A DNA stretch of 34,194 nucleotides from JACKFB01 sp041389525. Lineage in GTDB: Bacteria; Myxococcota_A; UBA9042; PHBI01; JACKFB01. The first letter of the stretch is position 1; each line of letters begins with the position of its first letter. The notes under the pieces were generated by a model. It had not been told where the DNA came from. It worked only from the letters and a program-made list of their open reading frames with translations, and did no database searches. Location of the stretch: assembly GCA_041389525.1 (NCBI GenBank), contig JAWKRR010000070.1, positions 1 to 34,194 on the forward strand, written 5' to 3'. This document shows positions 19,352 to 27,804 of this stretch, in pieces. The translations under genes were made by a program, and so were the position numbers.

Positions 19352-21754
19352 ATGGAAACGCTCCCCGAAAATCGCCCCGTCCGCACCTGGCCCCTCGGCG
19401 TCGCGCTGCTGCTGCTGCTCGGCGGCATCGGCATCGCCGCGTACCTGACTTACGTAAAGCTGCGCCTGGGCTACGACCCCACCTTCGTGAGCGCCTGCAA
19501 TTTCGGCGGCAAACTCAACTGCGACCAAGTCCAGACCCACCCGGCGTCCGAGATGTTCGGGCTGCCCGTGGCGCTCTACGCCGTCCCGACTTACCTGCTG
19601 ATGGCGCTGCTCGCGTTCATGGGGCTCAAGCGCGGGCCCCAATCCGGCGCGGCGACCGGCTACCTCGCGGGCCTGGGCCTGCTGACGGTGGTCCACGCCG
19701 CCTACCTCGCGTGGGTCAGCCACTCGCAGATCGGCTTCTACTGCCCCTACTGCATGATGCTCTACGGCGTGAACCTCGGCGTGACGGCCCTGGCCTTCGT
19801 GGCCAGCGGCGCCGGCGTGATGGGCACGATTCGTCAGGCGGTGACTGGTCTCTTCTCCGCTCGGGCGCCGCTCATCCCCGCCGCCATCTTCTTCGCGGTG
19901 ACCGCGGGCGCGACCGTCGTGGTCTTCCAGCAGACCCGCGGGCAGATGCTCGAGGACGCGAAGGCGCTGATCGCGCAGCAGATGGCCGCGCCGGTTCCGG
20001 CCGAGGTCCCACCGGCCGAGGTCGCTGACACCGGGGCCACCGCCGACCCCGCCGCCGCGCCCGCCGCCGCGCCTGCTGCTGCCAAGCCCGCGGTCGCCAA
20101 GCCGACGCCGAAGGTCACCGAGAACGGCCTCGACTGGTTCGAGACCCCGCTGGCCGACGACGAGCACAGCCGCGGTCCGGTCGACGCGCCGGTGACCTTC
20201 GTGGCGTTCAAGGACTTCGAGTGCGGGTTCTGCCGCTACGTAAACTCTCAGGAAGCGCCGCTGCACACCAAGTACAAGGACAAGGTGCGCTTCATCTTCA
20301 AGCACTACCCGATGAATGGCGACTGCAACTACCGCATGGGTGGCGAGCGGATGCACGAGGGCGCGTGTCGGGCGGCCTTCGCGTCGGCCTGCGCGGAGGA
20401 GCAGGGCAAGTTCTGGGAGATGGACGAGCTGCTCTACCAGAACCAGAAGCGCTTCGCCGACGACGAGCTCCGGGGCTACGCCGAGAAGCTGGGCCTGGAC
20501 CTCGCGAAGTACGACGAATGCTACAAATCCGACCGCCCCAAGCAGCGCATCGAGCGCGATGTGCGGATCGCCGCGCGGGCGCGCATCAACGGCACACCCC
20601 GCATCTATATCAACGGGCGCATGGTGACCGGCTCTACGGCGACCGACGTACTCGACTATTACATCCAGCAGGCGCTCGAGAATCCCATCCTGGTCAGCGC
20701 GGAAGCCAAGCCGGTGACCGACGCGACGCCGCGCATGGTGAAGGCGACGAAGGCGAGCGGGCCTTTCTGGATCGACGCGTTCGAGGCCTCGATCGATGGC
20801 AGCGGGAAGGCGGTCAGCGTCCCCAAGGTGAAGCCCGCGATGGCGAGCTGGTTTGAGGCCAAAGCCGCGTGCGAGGCGGCCGGCAAGCGCCTGTGCAGCG
20901 AGGAGGAGTGGGTCTCGGCCTGCATCGGGCAGGCGGCCACCGACCCCGAAGGCAACGGGCGCTTCACCGACGGCGCGGTGCAGGGGCGCATGTACCCGTA
21001 TGGCGCGTTTTACGAGGTGGGGGCTTGCCGCGACTCCGAGAATGAGCTCACCGGCGAGCCGACGGCGACGGGGGCCAGCCCGAGCTGCGTGACGCCCGAG
21101 GGCCTCTACGACATGACCGGCAACGTCTTCGAGTGGATCGGCGACACCGCCGAGACCTCGGCGATGATGGGCGGCGACTGGCGCAGCGGCAGCGGCGGGA
21201 CGTGCCGGCGCAGCACCGCGACCTTTGGGGCCGGCTACAAGAACAGCACGACGGGGTTCCGCTGCTGCTCCGACACCGAGAGCCAGGACGTCGCGACGGC
21301 GGCGCAGGTCGCGGCCCCCGCCCTGCCCCAGGCCCTGGGCGCCAAGGTGCCTGAGGATCTGGTGCTGGAGACGACCGCGGGCGGGAAGCTCTCGCCGGCC
21401 AGCTTCAAGGGCAAGGTGACCTACCTGACCTTCTTCGCGTCCTGGTGCGGCAACTGCAAAAAGCAGATGCCGGCCATCAAGCTGTGGCAGGACGAGTGGG
21501 CGGCCAAGGGCTTTCAGGTCGTCGGCATCAACGTCGACCGCACCGCGGCGAATGGCCAGCGCTACATCGACGAGCTGGCGCCGAACTTCACGGTCGCGCT
21601 GGACCCGAGCGCGCGGACCATGAGCGACTTCGACATCAACGCGATGCCGACCAGCTTCATCATCGACCGGCAGGGCGTCGTGCGGGACCGGGTCGTCGGC
21701 TACAAAGACGCCGAGATCGCGGCCACGCGAAAGAAGATCACCGAACTCTTCTAG
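19352..21754 (+). CDS. Four-module envelope redox protein: VKOR + DsbA-like + FGE/SUMF1-like + TlpA-like thioredoxin
   Basis: 800 residues. Residues 1-190 form a VKOR-type membrane domain with the loop cysteines Cys49 and Cys57 and the quinone-side CPYC at 131-134. A further membrane helix (about 174-192) and an Ala/Pro linker follow. Residues about 258-440 are DsbA-like: VTFVAFKDFECGFC (CGFC 291-294) and the cis-Pro loop GTPRIYING (414-422). Residues about 470-640 have the formylglycine-generating-enzyme/SUMF1 fold (FWIDAFEAS, GKRLCSEEEW, YDMTGNVFEWIGD, MMGGDWRSGSGG, TTGFRCC). Residues about 660-800 are TlpA-like (FFASWCGNCKK with CGNC 699-702; cis-Pro766 in NAMPTS). VKOR would pass electrons to quinone and recharge the DsbA-like site to oxidise exported proteins. 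The TlpA-like site often reduces, and the FGE-like part lacks the usual first active Cys, so it may bind substrate. ATG 19352 has only a weak ribosome site. Confidence 0.92.
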   Translation: METLPENRPVRTWPLGVALLLLLGGIGIAAYLTYVKLRLGYDPTFVSACNFGGKLNCDQVQTHPASEMFGLPVALYAVPTYLLMALLAFMGLKRGPQSGAATGYLAGLGLLTVVHAAYLAWVSHSQIGFYCPYCMMLYGVNLGVTALAFVASGAGVMGTIRQAVTGLFSARAPLIPAAIFFAVTAGATVVVFQQTRGQMLEDAKALIAQQMAAPVPAEVPPAEVADTGATADPAAAPAAAPAAAKPAVAKPTPKVTENGLDWFETPLADDEHSRGPVDAPVTFVAFKDFECGFCRYVNSQEAPLHTKYKDKVRFIFKHYPMNGDCNYRMGGERMHEGACRAAFASACAEEQGKFWEMDELLYQNQKRFADDELRGYAEKLGLDLAKYDECYKSDRPKQRIERDVRIAARARINGTPRIYINGRMVTGSTATDVLDYYIQQALENPILVSAEAKPVTDATPRMVKATKASGPFWIDAFEASIDGSGKAVSVPKVKPAMASWFEAKAACEAAGKRLCSEEEWVSACIGQAATDPEGNGRFTDGAVQGRMYPYGAFYEVGACRDSENELTGEPTATGASPSCVTPEGLYDMTGNVFEWIGDTAETSAMMGGDWRSGSGGTCRRSTATFGAGYKNSTTGFRCCSDTESQDVATAAQVAAPALPQALGAKVPEDLVLETTAGGKLSPASFKGKVTYLTFFASWCGNCKKQMPAIKLWQDEWAAKGFQVVGINVDRTAANGQRYIDELAPNFTVALDPSARTMSDFDINAMPTSFIIDRQGVVRDRVVGYKDAEIAATRKKITELF

Positions 21755-21782
21755 GGCTCAGCGCTTCGGAGCGGCCGTCGGC

Positions 21783-23657
21783 CTACTGCGTGTAGTCGCG
21801 GTAGGTGTAGAAGGCCGCTCTGAGGCCGAAGAGCAGCGCCGCGACCATCATCAGGGCGGCGAAGACGAAGAAGAAGCTGACGAGGGGCAGGCCCTTGAAG
21901 CCGGCGAGCAGCGCGACCAGCAGGTTGCCGATGGTCACGTTGAGCAGCCAGAAGCCCATGATGACCGACTTCATCTTCTTCGGCGCCTGCGAGTAGGCGA
22001 ACTCGAGGCCGGTGATGGAGACCATGACCTCGGCCAGGGTGATGATGAAGTAGGGGATGAGCTGCCAGCCGACGTGGACCTTGGCGCCGGTGTCGGCGAT
22101 GGCGTCGATGCGCATCTGCAGGAAGGCGACGGCGACGAAGGCGAAGCCGGCGGTCAGCATGCCGAGGGTCATGCGGCGCAGGGGGCGCGGCTCGAAGCCG
22201 ATGCGCCCCAGCAGCGGGTAGAGGCCGAAGGTGGTCAGGGGGATGAGGATCATCACCATGAAGGGGTTGACCGCGGGGACCTGGGAAGCCTGCAGCTCGT
22301 AGGTGGGGCCGAAGGCGAAGGCGGCGTAGCCCACGGCGAGGCCGATGATGAGGCCGAGGGGGAGCCCCAGCTTGCGGGCGGTGGGGCGCTGGCTGGCGGA
22401 CAGGAAGATGGCCAGCCCGACCAGGAGGCCGAGGCCGGCGCCGATGGCGAGCCACCCGTTGAGGTCGAAGGCGACGAGGCGATCCATCTGCTGGGCTTGC
22501 TCGATCCAGGTCGATGAATGCTGGTCGAAGAGCGCCCAGAAGACGCTGACGAGGAAGAAGACGCTGATGATGCGCCAGACCGCGATGGGTCCCTCGGCGG
22601 CGTCACTGCCGAAGCGGCGGGCGGCTGGGCCGTAGAACCAGTGGTCGCGGAGGTCGGGGATGCCGGCGGGGGGCGCGGTCCCGGGGCCCTGGGGGGCGCG
22701 GGTGATGCGCGCCCAAATCGAGAGCATGGACTGGGTGAGGAAGCCGTCGTCGAGCGCCAGCTTCTGGCGGTAGCCGAAGAGCAGCGCGAAGAGCACGACC
22801 AGGCCCACGCAGATGCCGATGGTGACGGGGAGCGAGGTCAGCTCGTTGAGGAAGACCGGGTAGCCGAAGAGCCCCATGAAGAGCGCGCTGCCGGCGACGA
22901 CGTCGAGGAGCCCGAGGCGGCCGCCGGGATAGGCCGGGACGTGGACGAACTTCTTGCGGCCCAGCCAGAACGAGAAGGTCGCGAGCCCCATGAGGATGCC
23001 GGGGACGCCGAAGGCCCAGCTCGCGCTGCCGGAGAAGTGGGCGATGCCGGTGACCGGGTCGATGACGCGCTCGCCGAGGATGAGCGGGATGAAGATCGTG
23101 GCGAAGGCGGAACCGAAATTGATGATGAAATAGAAGGCGTTGTAGATCTTTCCGAGCTTGTCCCAGTTGCCGCGGCCGAACTGGTCGCCGACGTGGGCGG
23201 ACACGCAGGGCTTGATGCCGCCGGAGCCGACGGCGATGAGGCCCAGGCCGATGTAGAGGCCCTGGACCGGGTCGACGAAGACCTTGCCGAACATCTCCTG
23301 CTGCCAGGTCGGGCTCTCGAAGACCGCCAGGGCGAGGTGTCCGAGGCAGTAGACCAGCGAGAGCCAGAGGATGGTCCGGTACTTGCCGAAGAGGCGGTCG
23401 GCGACGATGGCGCCGATGATCGGCAGCGCGTAGACGGCCGCGTTGAAGAGGTGGACGGTCTCGGTGGCGCCGGACTTGGCGGCCTCGGGGTCCATGTCGC
23501 GCATGCTGATGTAGAGCGCGACGACGTAGATGTAGAGGATCGCGCGCATGCCGTAGAAGCTGAAGCGCTCGCAGCCCTCGTTGCCGATGATGTACGCGAT
23601 CCCCGGCGGGTAGCCGGTGATGCTCGGGTCCGGGGCGGTCCTGTGCGTGGGCTTCAT
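21783..23657 (-). CDS. POT/PTR-family proton-coupled oligopeptide transporter
   Basis: 624 residues, 12 or more membrane segments, MFS superfamily. The POT signature ExxERFxxYG is present as EGCERFSFYG (27-36; Glu27, Glu30, Arg31 couple protons to peptide uptake). Also seen are NFGSAFATIFIPL and, near the C terminus, EVMVSITGLEFAYSQAP, the usual PTR2 motif. It is longer than typical bacterial POTs (about 500) because of a loop with QGPGTAPPAGIPDLRDHWF and extra helices in the middle. I chose ATG 23657 because GGAG is five bases upstream; an ATG at 23681 lacks a ribosome site. It converges on the redox fusion gene with a 28-base gap and diverges from malate dehydrogenase. Likely imports di/tripeptides; other POT substrates cannot be excluded. 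Confidence 0.92.
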   Translation of the reverse strand: MKPTHRTAPDPSITGYPPGIAYIIGNEGCERFSFYGMRAILYIYVVALYISMRDMDPEAAKSGATETVHLFNAAVYALPIIGAIVADRLFGKYRTILWLSLVYCLGHLALAVFESPTWQQEMFGKVFVDPVQGLYIGLGLIAVGSGGIKPCVSAHVGDQFGRGNWDKLGKIYNAFYFIINFGSAFATIFIPLILGERVIDPVTGIAHFSGSASWAFGVPGILMGLATFSFWLGRKKFVHVPAYPGGRLGLLDVVAGSALFMGLFGYPVFLNELTSLPVTIGICVGLVVLFALLFGYRQKLALDDGFLTQSMLSIWARITRAPQGPGTAPPAGIPDLRDHWFYGPAARRFGSDAAEGPIAVWRIISVFFLVSVFWALFDQHSSTWIEQAQQMDRLVAFDLNGWLAIGAGLGLLVGLAIFLSASQRPTARKLGLPLGLIIGLAVGYAAFAFGPTYELQASQVPAVNPFMVMILIPLTTFGLYPLLGRIGFEPRPLRRMTLGMLTAGFAFVAVAFLQMRIDAIADTGAKVHVGWQLIPYFIITLAEVMVSITGLEFAYSQAPKKMKSVIMGFWLLNVTIGNLLVALLAGFKGLPLVSFFFVFAALMMVAALLFGLRAAFYTYRDYTQ

Positions 23658-23748
23658 GGGCGCTCCGTCCAACGTGGCCATCAAAGGTCGGGGGAGGCTA
23701 CCGGCCGGCCAGCGATGCGGCAAGCGGGGCCTGACGCGCGTCGAAACG

Positions 23749-23760
23749 CACGGCGCCGTG
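23749..23760. promoter_or_regulatory. Perfect 12-bp palindrome in the POT/mdh divergent region
   Basis: CACGGCGCCGTG is self-complementary and lies about midway in the 166-base gap between the peptide transporter and malate dehydrogenase starts. It could be an operator for either gene, but in DNA this GC-rich a 12-base palindrome may be chance. No clear -35/-10 pair was recognised nearby. Confidence 0.2.
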
Positions 23761-23823
23761 GACGTGGCGGGCCCGTTCTGGTATTCCGCGCGCCACCTTC
23801 CGGACCTGCCTTGGAGAGCCTCA

Positions 23824-24804
23824 ATGACCCGTCCCATGCGCATCGCAGTCACCGGCGCCGCCGGCCAGATCGGCTACTCGCTCCTCTTCCGCATCGCCTC
23901 GGGCGAGATGCTCGGCGCGAATCAGCCCGTCATCATTCAGGGCCTCGAGTTGCCCGTCGCCATGAACGCCCTCGAGGGTGTCGCGATGGAGCTGACCGAC
24001 AGCGGATTCCCGCTGCTGCACGGCATCGAGGTCGCTGACGATCCCAAGATCGCCTTCAAGAACGCCGACATCGTCATGCTGGTGGGCTCGCGCCCGCGCT
24101 CGGCCGGCATGGAGCGCGCCGACCTCATCCGCGTCAACGGCCCGATCTTCACCGGCCAGGGCCAGGCCATCGACACGGTCGCGGCCGAGGACGCCAAGGT
24201 CCTCGTCGTCGGCAACCCCTGCAACACCAACTGCCTCATCGCCGCGGCGCAGGCCAAGCGGGTCCCGCGCGCGAACTTCACCGCGATGACGCGCCTGGAC
24301 CACAACCGCGCCGTCGGCCAGCTCGCCCTGCGCGCCCAGGCGACGCCGGGCCAGGTGAAGAACGTCACGATCTGGGGCAACCACTCGTCGACCATGGTCC
24401 CCGACACCGACCGCGCGACCATCGCCGGGCGCCCGGTGGCCGACGTGCTCGACGCCGCCTGGCTGGCTGGCGAGTTCGACGAGACCGTGCGCGAGCGCGG
24501 CAAGGCGATCATCCAGGCCCGCGGCAAGTCGTCGGCGGCGTCGGCGGCCAACTCGGCCATCGACCACATCCACGACTGGTTCCTCGGCACGGGCGACCAG
24601 GACTGGACCTCGATGGCGGTGCCGTCGCAGGGCCAGTACGGCGTCCCCGAGGGCCTCATCTTCTCGTTCCCGGTCCGCATCACGGGCCCGTGGAAGTACG
24701 AGATCGTCGAGGGCCTCGAGCTGAGCGCCTCGGTGAAGCAGAAGATGCAGGGCACCATCGACGAGCTCGTCAGCGAGCGCGAGACGGTCAAGGATCTCCT
24801 GTAG
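23824..24804 (+). CDS. mdh: Malate dehydrogenase
   Basis: 326 residues, the cytosolic-type NAD malate dehydrogenase length, catalysing malate to oxaloacetate in the TCA cycle. The N-terminal TGAAGQIGYSLL is the dinucleotide loop. QGLELP (39-44) has Glu42 at the ribose-binding end of beta-2, which suggests NAD. The substrate arginines are in SRPRSAGMER (Arg90/92 and Arg98), with TRLDHNR (Asp159) and the catalytic His187 in WGNHSS. ATG 23824 has GGAGAG about six bases upstream and begins right at the conserved N terminus. It stands alone on the plus strand, with a lipoprotein gene 89 bases downstream. Lactate dehydrogenase is excluded by the ARPR-type loop. Confidence 0.95.
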   Translation: MTRPMRIAVTGAAGQIGYSLLFRIASGEMLGANQPVIIQGLELPVAMNALEGVAMELTDSGFPLLHGIEVADDPKIAFKNADIVMLVGSRPRSAGMERADLIRVNGPIFTGQGQAIDTVAAEDAKVLVVGNPCNTNCLIAAAQAKRVPRANFTAMTRLDHNRAVGQLALRAQATPGQVKNVTIWGNHSSTMVPDTDRATIAGRPVADVLDAAWLAGEFDETVRERGKAIIQARGKSSAASAANSAIDHIHDWFLGTGDQDWTSMAVPSQGQYGVPEGLIFSFPVRITGPWKYEIVEGLELSASVKQKMQGTIDELVSERETVKDLL

Positions 24805-24815
24805 CCAAGCGGTCC

Positions 24816-24845
24816 TTGCTCCCGGGGGGGCCGGGCGGTGATACT
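24816..24845 (+). promoter_or_regulatory. Weak candidate promoter for the Cys-rich lipoprotein gene
   Basis: TTGCTC (24816-24821), 18 bases, then GATACT (24840-24845). An inverted repeat, GGGCGG (24833-24838) with CCGCCC (24864-24869), overlaps it and could be an operator or a hairpin ending mdh transcription; no T run follows. Low certainty. Confidence 0.25.
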
Positions 24846-24893
24846 CGGCCGAAGGCGGCCGAACCGCCCTGCCTCGTTCCGGGAGCACAGACC

Positions 24894-25583
24894 TTGCGAC
24901 GCGCGCTGATCACCCTGTGGGCTTGCCTGGCGACCGTGGCCAGCGTGCCCGCGTGCGACGGTGGGCAAGAGATCATCTGTGTGGGCCGCGTCGAGGTGGG
25001 CGCGGACGGCAAGACCCGCTGCTTCGGCACGCCCCCGGCTCAAGCCGACGTGGTGGTGACGCCACAGCCCGACGTGGTCGTGACGCCACAGCCCGACGTG
25101 GTCGTGACGCCACAGCCCGACGCGGTCGCCGACGTCGAGGTGTCCGTCGACACAGGGCCCGACCCCGAGCAGCAGTGCCCAGCTGCGCTGGCGGGCAAGA
25201 AGAGCCTGATGGCCGCGTGCTCGAAGCACTGCGAGTGCAAGACCGGCTACTGCTACGACGAGGGCGCCTACCTGGGCGGGTTCCGCTTCTGCACGCGGGC
25301 CTGCGGCCAGGAGGGCTGCACCAGCGAGGGCGAGGTCGCGGGTCTGCAGACCACGGTGTGCCTGATTCTCGGCGGCCAGCTTGCGGTGGAGCACCCCGAG
25401 ATCGTGACGACGAACCTGTGCGCGGCCGTGTGCAAGAACCTCGACGACTGCAAGGCCCTGGGCAGCGCGTACGACACCTGCGGCTCGCCCAGCGCCTCGT
25501 GCGGCTTCCCGTCTGACACCTGCTGGGGCAACGTCACGCTGGCCGCCCAGAAGACCTGCCAGATCTCGTCCACCGTCCAGTAG
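24894..25583 (+). CDS. Cys-rich lipoprotein with DVVVTPQP repeat
   Basis: 229 residues from TTG 24894, chosen because GGGAG lies about eight bases upstream and the reading from there is a textbook lipoprotein leader (MRRALITLWACLATVASVPAC split at Cys21). A spacer with three DVVVTPQP repeats (about 52-75) leads to a Cys-rich body (95-229) with roughly eighteen cysteines: CSKHCECKTGYC, FCTRACGQEGC, NLCAAVCKNLDDC and others. These are likely disulfide-bonded, so it is a plausible client of the redox fusion encoded at 19352, though only by proximity. No catalytic motif is visible. Similar Cys-rich lipoproteins are abundant in myxobacteria; the Cys-rich part of the lamin-tail protein here is of the same style. 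Probably exposed on the outer membrane; function unknown. Confidence 0.85.
   Translation: MRRALITLWACLATVASVPACDGGQEIICVGRVEVGADGKTRCFGTPPAQADVVVTPQPDVVVTPQPDVVVTPQPDAVADVEVSVDTGPDPEQQCPAALAGKKSLMAACSKHCECKTGYCYDEGAYLGGFRFCTRACGQEGCTSEGEVAGLQTTVCLILGGQLAVEHPEIVTTNLCAAVCKNLDDCKALGSAYDTCGSPSASCGFPSDTCWGNVTLAAQKTCQISSTVQ
25047..25118 (+). repeat. Three 24-bp tandem repeats (in-frame)
   Basis: Units at 25047-25070, 25071-25094 and 25095-25118 encode DVVVTPQP; copies two and three are identical and the first differs by one base. A partial fourth copy begins at 25119. DNA identity above what the protein needs suggests recent slippage expansion, so copy number may vary between strains. Confidence 0.9.
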
Positions 25584-25594
25584 GAGCGCGCCTG

Positions 25595-26137
25595 ATGAGC
25601 AGCAGTGAACGGCTGGGCGCGGCCCCGACGCCGCCGAACAGCGGAGAGGCCTTCATCGACTGGGGACTGCCGCTGCCAGAAGGCTACGAGGGCGGTCGGG
25701 TGCGGGTGATGACGGTCGAGCCGCGCATGGTCCGGGCCGCGTGGGAGCTACCTCGCGACGGCGTACACGGGTGGCAGGTGCGGGCCGAGGGCGCGCGCGG
25801 CGAGGAGCTGGCGCGGCTGGAGCTCGGGCCCGAGGTCAGCGAGGCCTGGCTGCGGGTGCCGGCTGGGACGCGGGGGCTGCTCCGCCTACAAGCCGCCACG
25901 GGCGCAGGTTCCACGCTGCTGGCTAGCCTCCCCTTCGAGACCCCGGCGGAGGGCCCGGCCGGCGACCGCGAGGAGCGCTGGGCACGGGTGGGCGCGGACG
26001 GGAAGCTGACCACGGTGTCCGCGCCTCCGGGCCGGTCGGCGGATGGGCTGCCGGGCATTGGCGGGACGGATCGAACAGGCAGGCTTGGCGGCGCGAGCAG
26101 CGCGGGCCACAGCGCGACGCACGCAAGGCGGACCTGA
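25595..26137 (+). CDS. DUF4912 domain protein
   Basis: 180 residues, ATG 25595 with AGGAG eight bases upstream. The pattern LPEGYEGGRVRVMTVEPRMVRAAWELP (residues about 27-53) is the core of DUF4912, a beta-sandwich often placed beside glucan-metabolism genes. It continues to about residue 120 with beta-strand pairs. The tail (about 140-180) is Gly/Ser/Arg-rich and looks disordered. The GH57 branching enzyme gene starts one base after the stop. This DUF4912-GH57 neighbourhood is common in deltaproteobacteria, so a role in binding or handling alpha-glucan (glycogen) is a reasonable inference; no catalytic residues are evident. Confidence 0.8.
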   Translation: MSSSERLGAAPTPPNSGEAFIDWGLPLPEGYEGGRVRVMTVEPRMVRAAWELPRDGVHGWQVRAEGARGEELARLELGPEVSEAWLRVPAGTRGLLRLQAATGAGSTLLASLPFETPAEGPAGDREERWARVGADGKLTTVSAPPGRSADGLPGIGGTDRTGRLGGASSAGHSATHARRT

Positions 26138-26138
26138 G

Positions 26139-27797
26139 TTGAGCGACCGCACGGACACAGTCAGCCCCTGCAAGGGCTCCCTCTCCCTGGTGCTGCACGC
26201 GCACCTGCCCTTCGTCCGCCACCCCGAGCACCCGAGTTTCCTAGAGGAAGACTGGCTGTTTGAGGCGCTGACCGAGACTTACGTGCCCTTGGTGCGGATG
26301 CTGAATCGGCTCGAGGCCGACGGCGTGGACTCGCCCCTGACGATGTCGGTGTCGCCCCCGCTCTGCGAGATGTTGGCCGACCCGCTGCTCCGCCAGCGCT
26401 ACGCCGAGCGGCTCGACGCGCTGATCATCCTGGCTGAGCAGGAGGCCGACGCGCGCCGCGGCACGCCCTACCAGGACGCGGCCGACTACGCGGCGTGGCT
26501 GCTCCGCGACACCCTGACGCTCTGGCAGGAGCGCTGCGGGCGCGACATCCTGCGTGCCCTGGGCCGCCACCAAGAGGCGGGCCGCATCGCCCTGGTCACC
26601 GTCGCCGGCACCCACGGCTATCTGCCGCTGATGGCCACCGACGCCGCCCGCCGCGCCCAGGTCGAGGTCGCCTGCGCGAACTACGCGAAGCACTTCGGCC
26701 GCCGCCCCACCGGGATCTGGCTGCCCGAGTGCGCCTACGCGCCCGGACTCGAGCGCCTGCTCGCCGACGCCGGCATCACCTACTTCTTCATGGAGACCCA
26801 CGGCATCAACTACGCCAGCCCGCGGCCGCGCTTTGGCCACTACCGCCCGGTCCTCACCGAGAGCGGCGTCGCGGCCTTCGCGCGGGACCCCGAGTGCTCG
26901 CGGCAGGTCTGGTCCGCCGAAGAGGGCTACCCGGGCGACCCGCTCTACCGCGAGTTCTACCGGGACATCGGGTGGGACGCCGCCGAATCCCGCGTCGCGC
27001 CGATCTTCATGGGAGGGCCGCGCCGCGGCGTCGGGATCAAGCTGCACCGGGTGACGGGCAAGGTCGCGCTGGACGAGAAGGAGCCGTGGGTCCCGACCTG
27101 GGCCTTGGAGCGCGCCGCCGAGCACGCCAAGCACTTCCTCGCCAGCCGGCAAGCGCAGGTCAGCCGCATCGCCGACCACCTGGGCGCCGCGCCGCACCTG
27201 CTGGCGCCCTTCGACGCCGAGCTCTTCGGACACTGGTGGTTCGAGGGCACGGCCTTCTTGGAGGCCTTCTTCCGCGCCGCGGCCGAGCAAGACACGCTGG
27301 CGTTGACCACACCGCAGCGCTACCTCGCCGACGACCCCACGGCCCAGGTCGTCTCGCCCTGCGCTAGCTCCTGGGGCGACGGCGGCTCCTACGAGGTGTG
27401 GCTCAACGGCGGAAACGCGTGGATGTATCAGCATCTGCACCGCGCCGAAGAGCACATGGTCGAGCTGGCCGACGCCCACCCGAACCCGTCGCCCCTGGAG
27501 CGCCGCGCCTTGTGTCAGGCGGCGCGCGAGCTGCTGCTGGCGCAGGCGAGCGACTGGGCCTTCATCGTCACCATGGCCACGGTGGTCCCCTACGCGGTTC
27601 GGCGCACCCGCGACCACATCGCGCGCTTCGACCGCCTCTACCGCGAGCTGCGCGAACACCGGATCGACGAGGCCGCGTTAGCCGAGGTCGAGTCCCTGGA
27701 CACCGCGTTCCAAGAGGTCGACCCGCTGGCCTGGCGCACGGACCGCGTGCGGCACCCCGGCGCGGGCGCGGCGGTCTGGTCGGTGGCGACGTCGTAG
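26139..27797 (+). CDS. GH57 1,4-alpha-glucan branching enzyme (DUF1957-containing)
   Basis: 552 residues from TTG 26139, one base after the DUF4912 stop, with an AAGGCGG-like site upstream. ATG 26043 would add 32 residues that look like read-through of the upstream gene in another frame. GH57 features are LVLHAHLPFVRHPE (His20, His22), VAGTHGYLPLM, IWLPECAYAPGLERLL (nucleophile Glu197), YFFMETHGI and PFDAELFGHWWFEG (acid/base Asp359). The C-terminal helical part with ALCQAARELLLAQASDWAFI is the DUF1957 branching-enzyme region. It would form alpha-1,6 branches in glycogen. The length matches bacterial GH57 branching enzymes (about 520-560). It is likely co-transcribed with DUF4912 and ends before a strong hairpin. 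Confidence 0.93.
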   Translation: MSDRTDTVSPCKGSLSLVLHAHLPFVRHPEHPSFLEEDWLFEALTETYVPLVRMLNRLEADGVDSPLTMSVSPPLCEMLADPLLRQRYAERLDALIILAEQEADARRGTPYQDAADYAAWLLRDTLTLWQERCGRDILRALGRHQEAGRIALVTVAGTHGYLPLMATDAARRAQVEVACANYAKHFGRRPTGIWLPECAYAPGLERLLADAGITYFFMETHGINYASPRPRFGHYRPVLTESGVAAFARDPECSRQVWSAEEGYPGDPLYREFYRDIGWDAAESRVAPIFMGGPRRGVGIKLHRVTGKVALDEKEPWVPTWALERAAEHAKHFLASRQAQVSRIADHLGAAPHLLAPFDAELFGHWWFEGTAFLEAFFRAAAEQDTLALTTPQRYLADDPTAQVVSPCASSWGDGGSYEVWLNGGNAWMYQHLHRAEEHMVELADAHPNPSPLERRALCQAARELLLAQASDWAFIVTMATVVPYAVRRTRDHIARFDRLYRELREHRIDEAALAEVESLDTAFQEVDPLAWRTDRVRHPGAGAAVWSVATS

Positions 27798-27804
27798 GGG
27801 CCAG

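Noticed and set aside
20758..21290. Active formylglycine-generating enzyme that would mature sulfatases
   Set aside because: The fold is recognisable, but the first of the two catalytic cysteines is not seen in the expected G-G-S-x-L-C context and no sulfatase gene is nearby.
21755..21782. Hairpin CGCT-TCGG-AGCG as terminator between the redox fusion and the POT gene
   Set aside because: Only four pairs and no T run; too weak to call although the genes converge here.
25047..25118. Binding-site iterons or origin
   Set aside because: The repeats are in frame inside a lipoprotein gene, encode a regular peptide and have no A/T-rich stretch or replication gene nearby.
26043..26138. ATG 26043 as the start of the GH57 enzyme
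   Set aside because: It lies within DUF4912 coding sequence and adds 32 low-complexity residues; the conserved GH57 sequence starts after TTG 26139.
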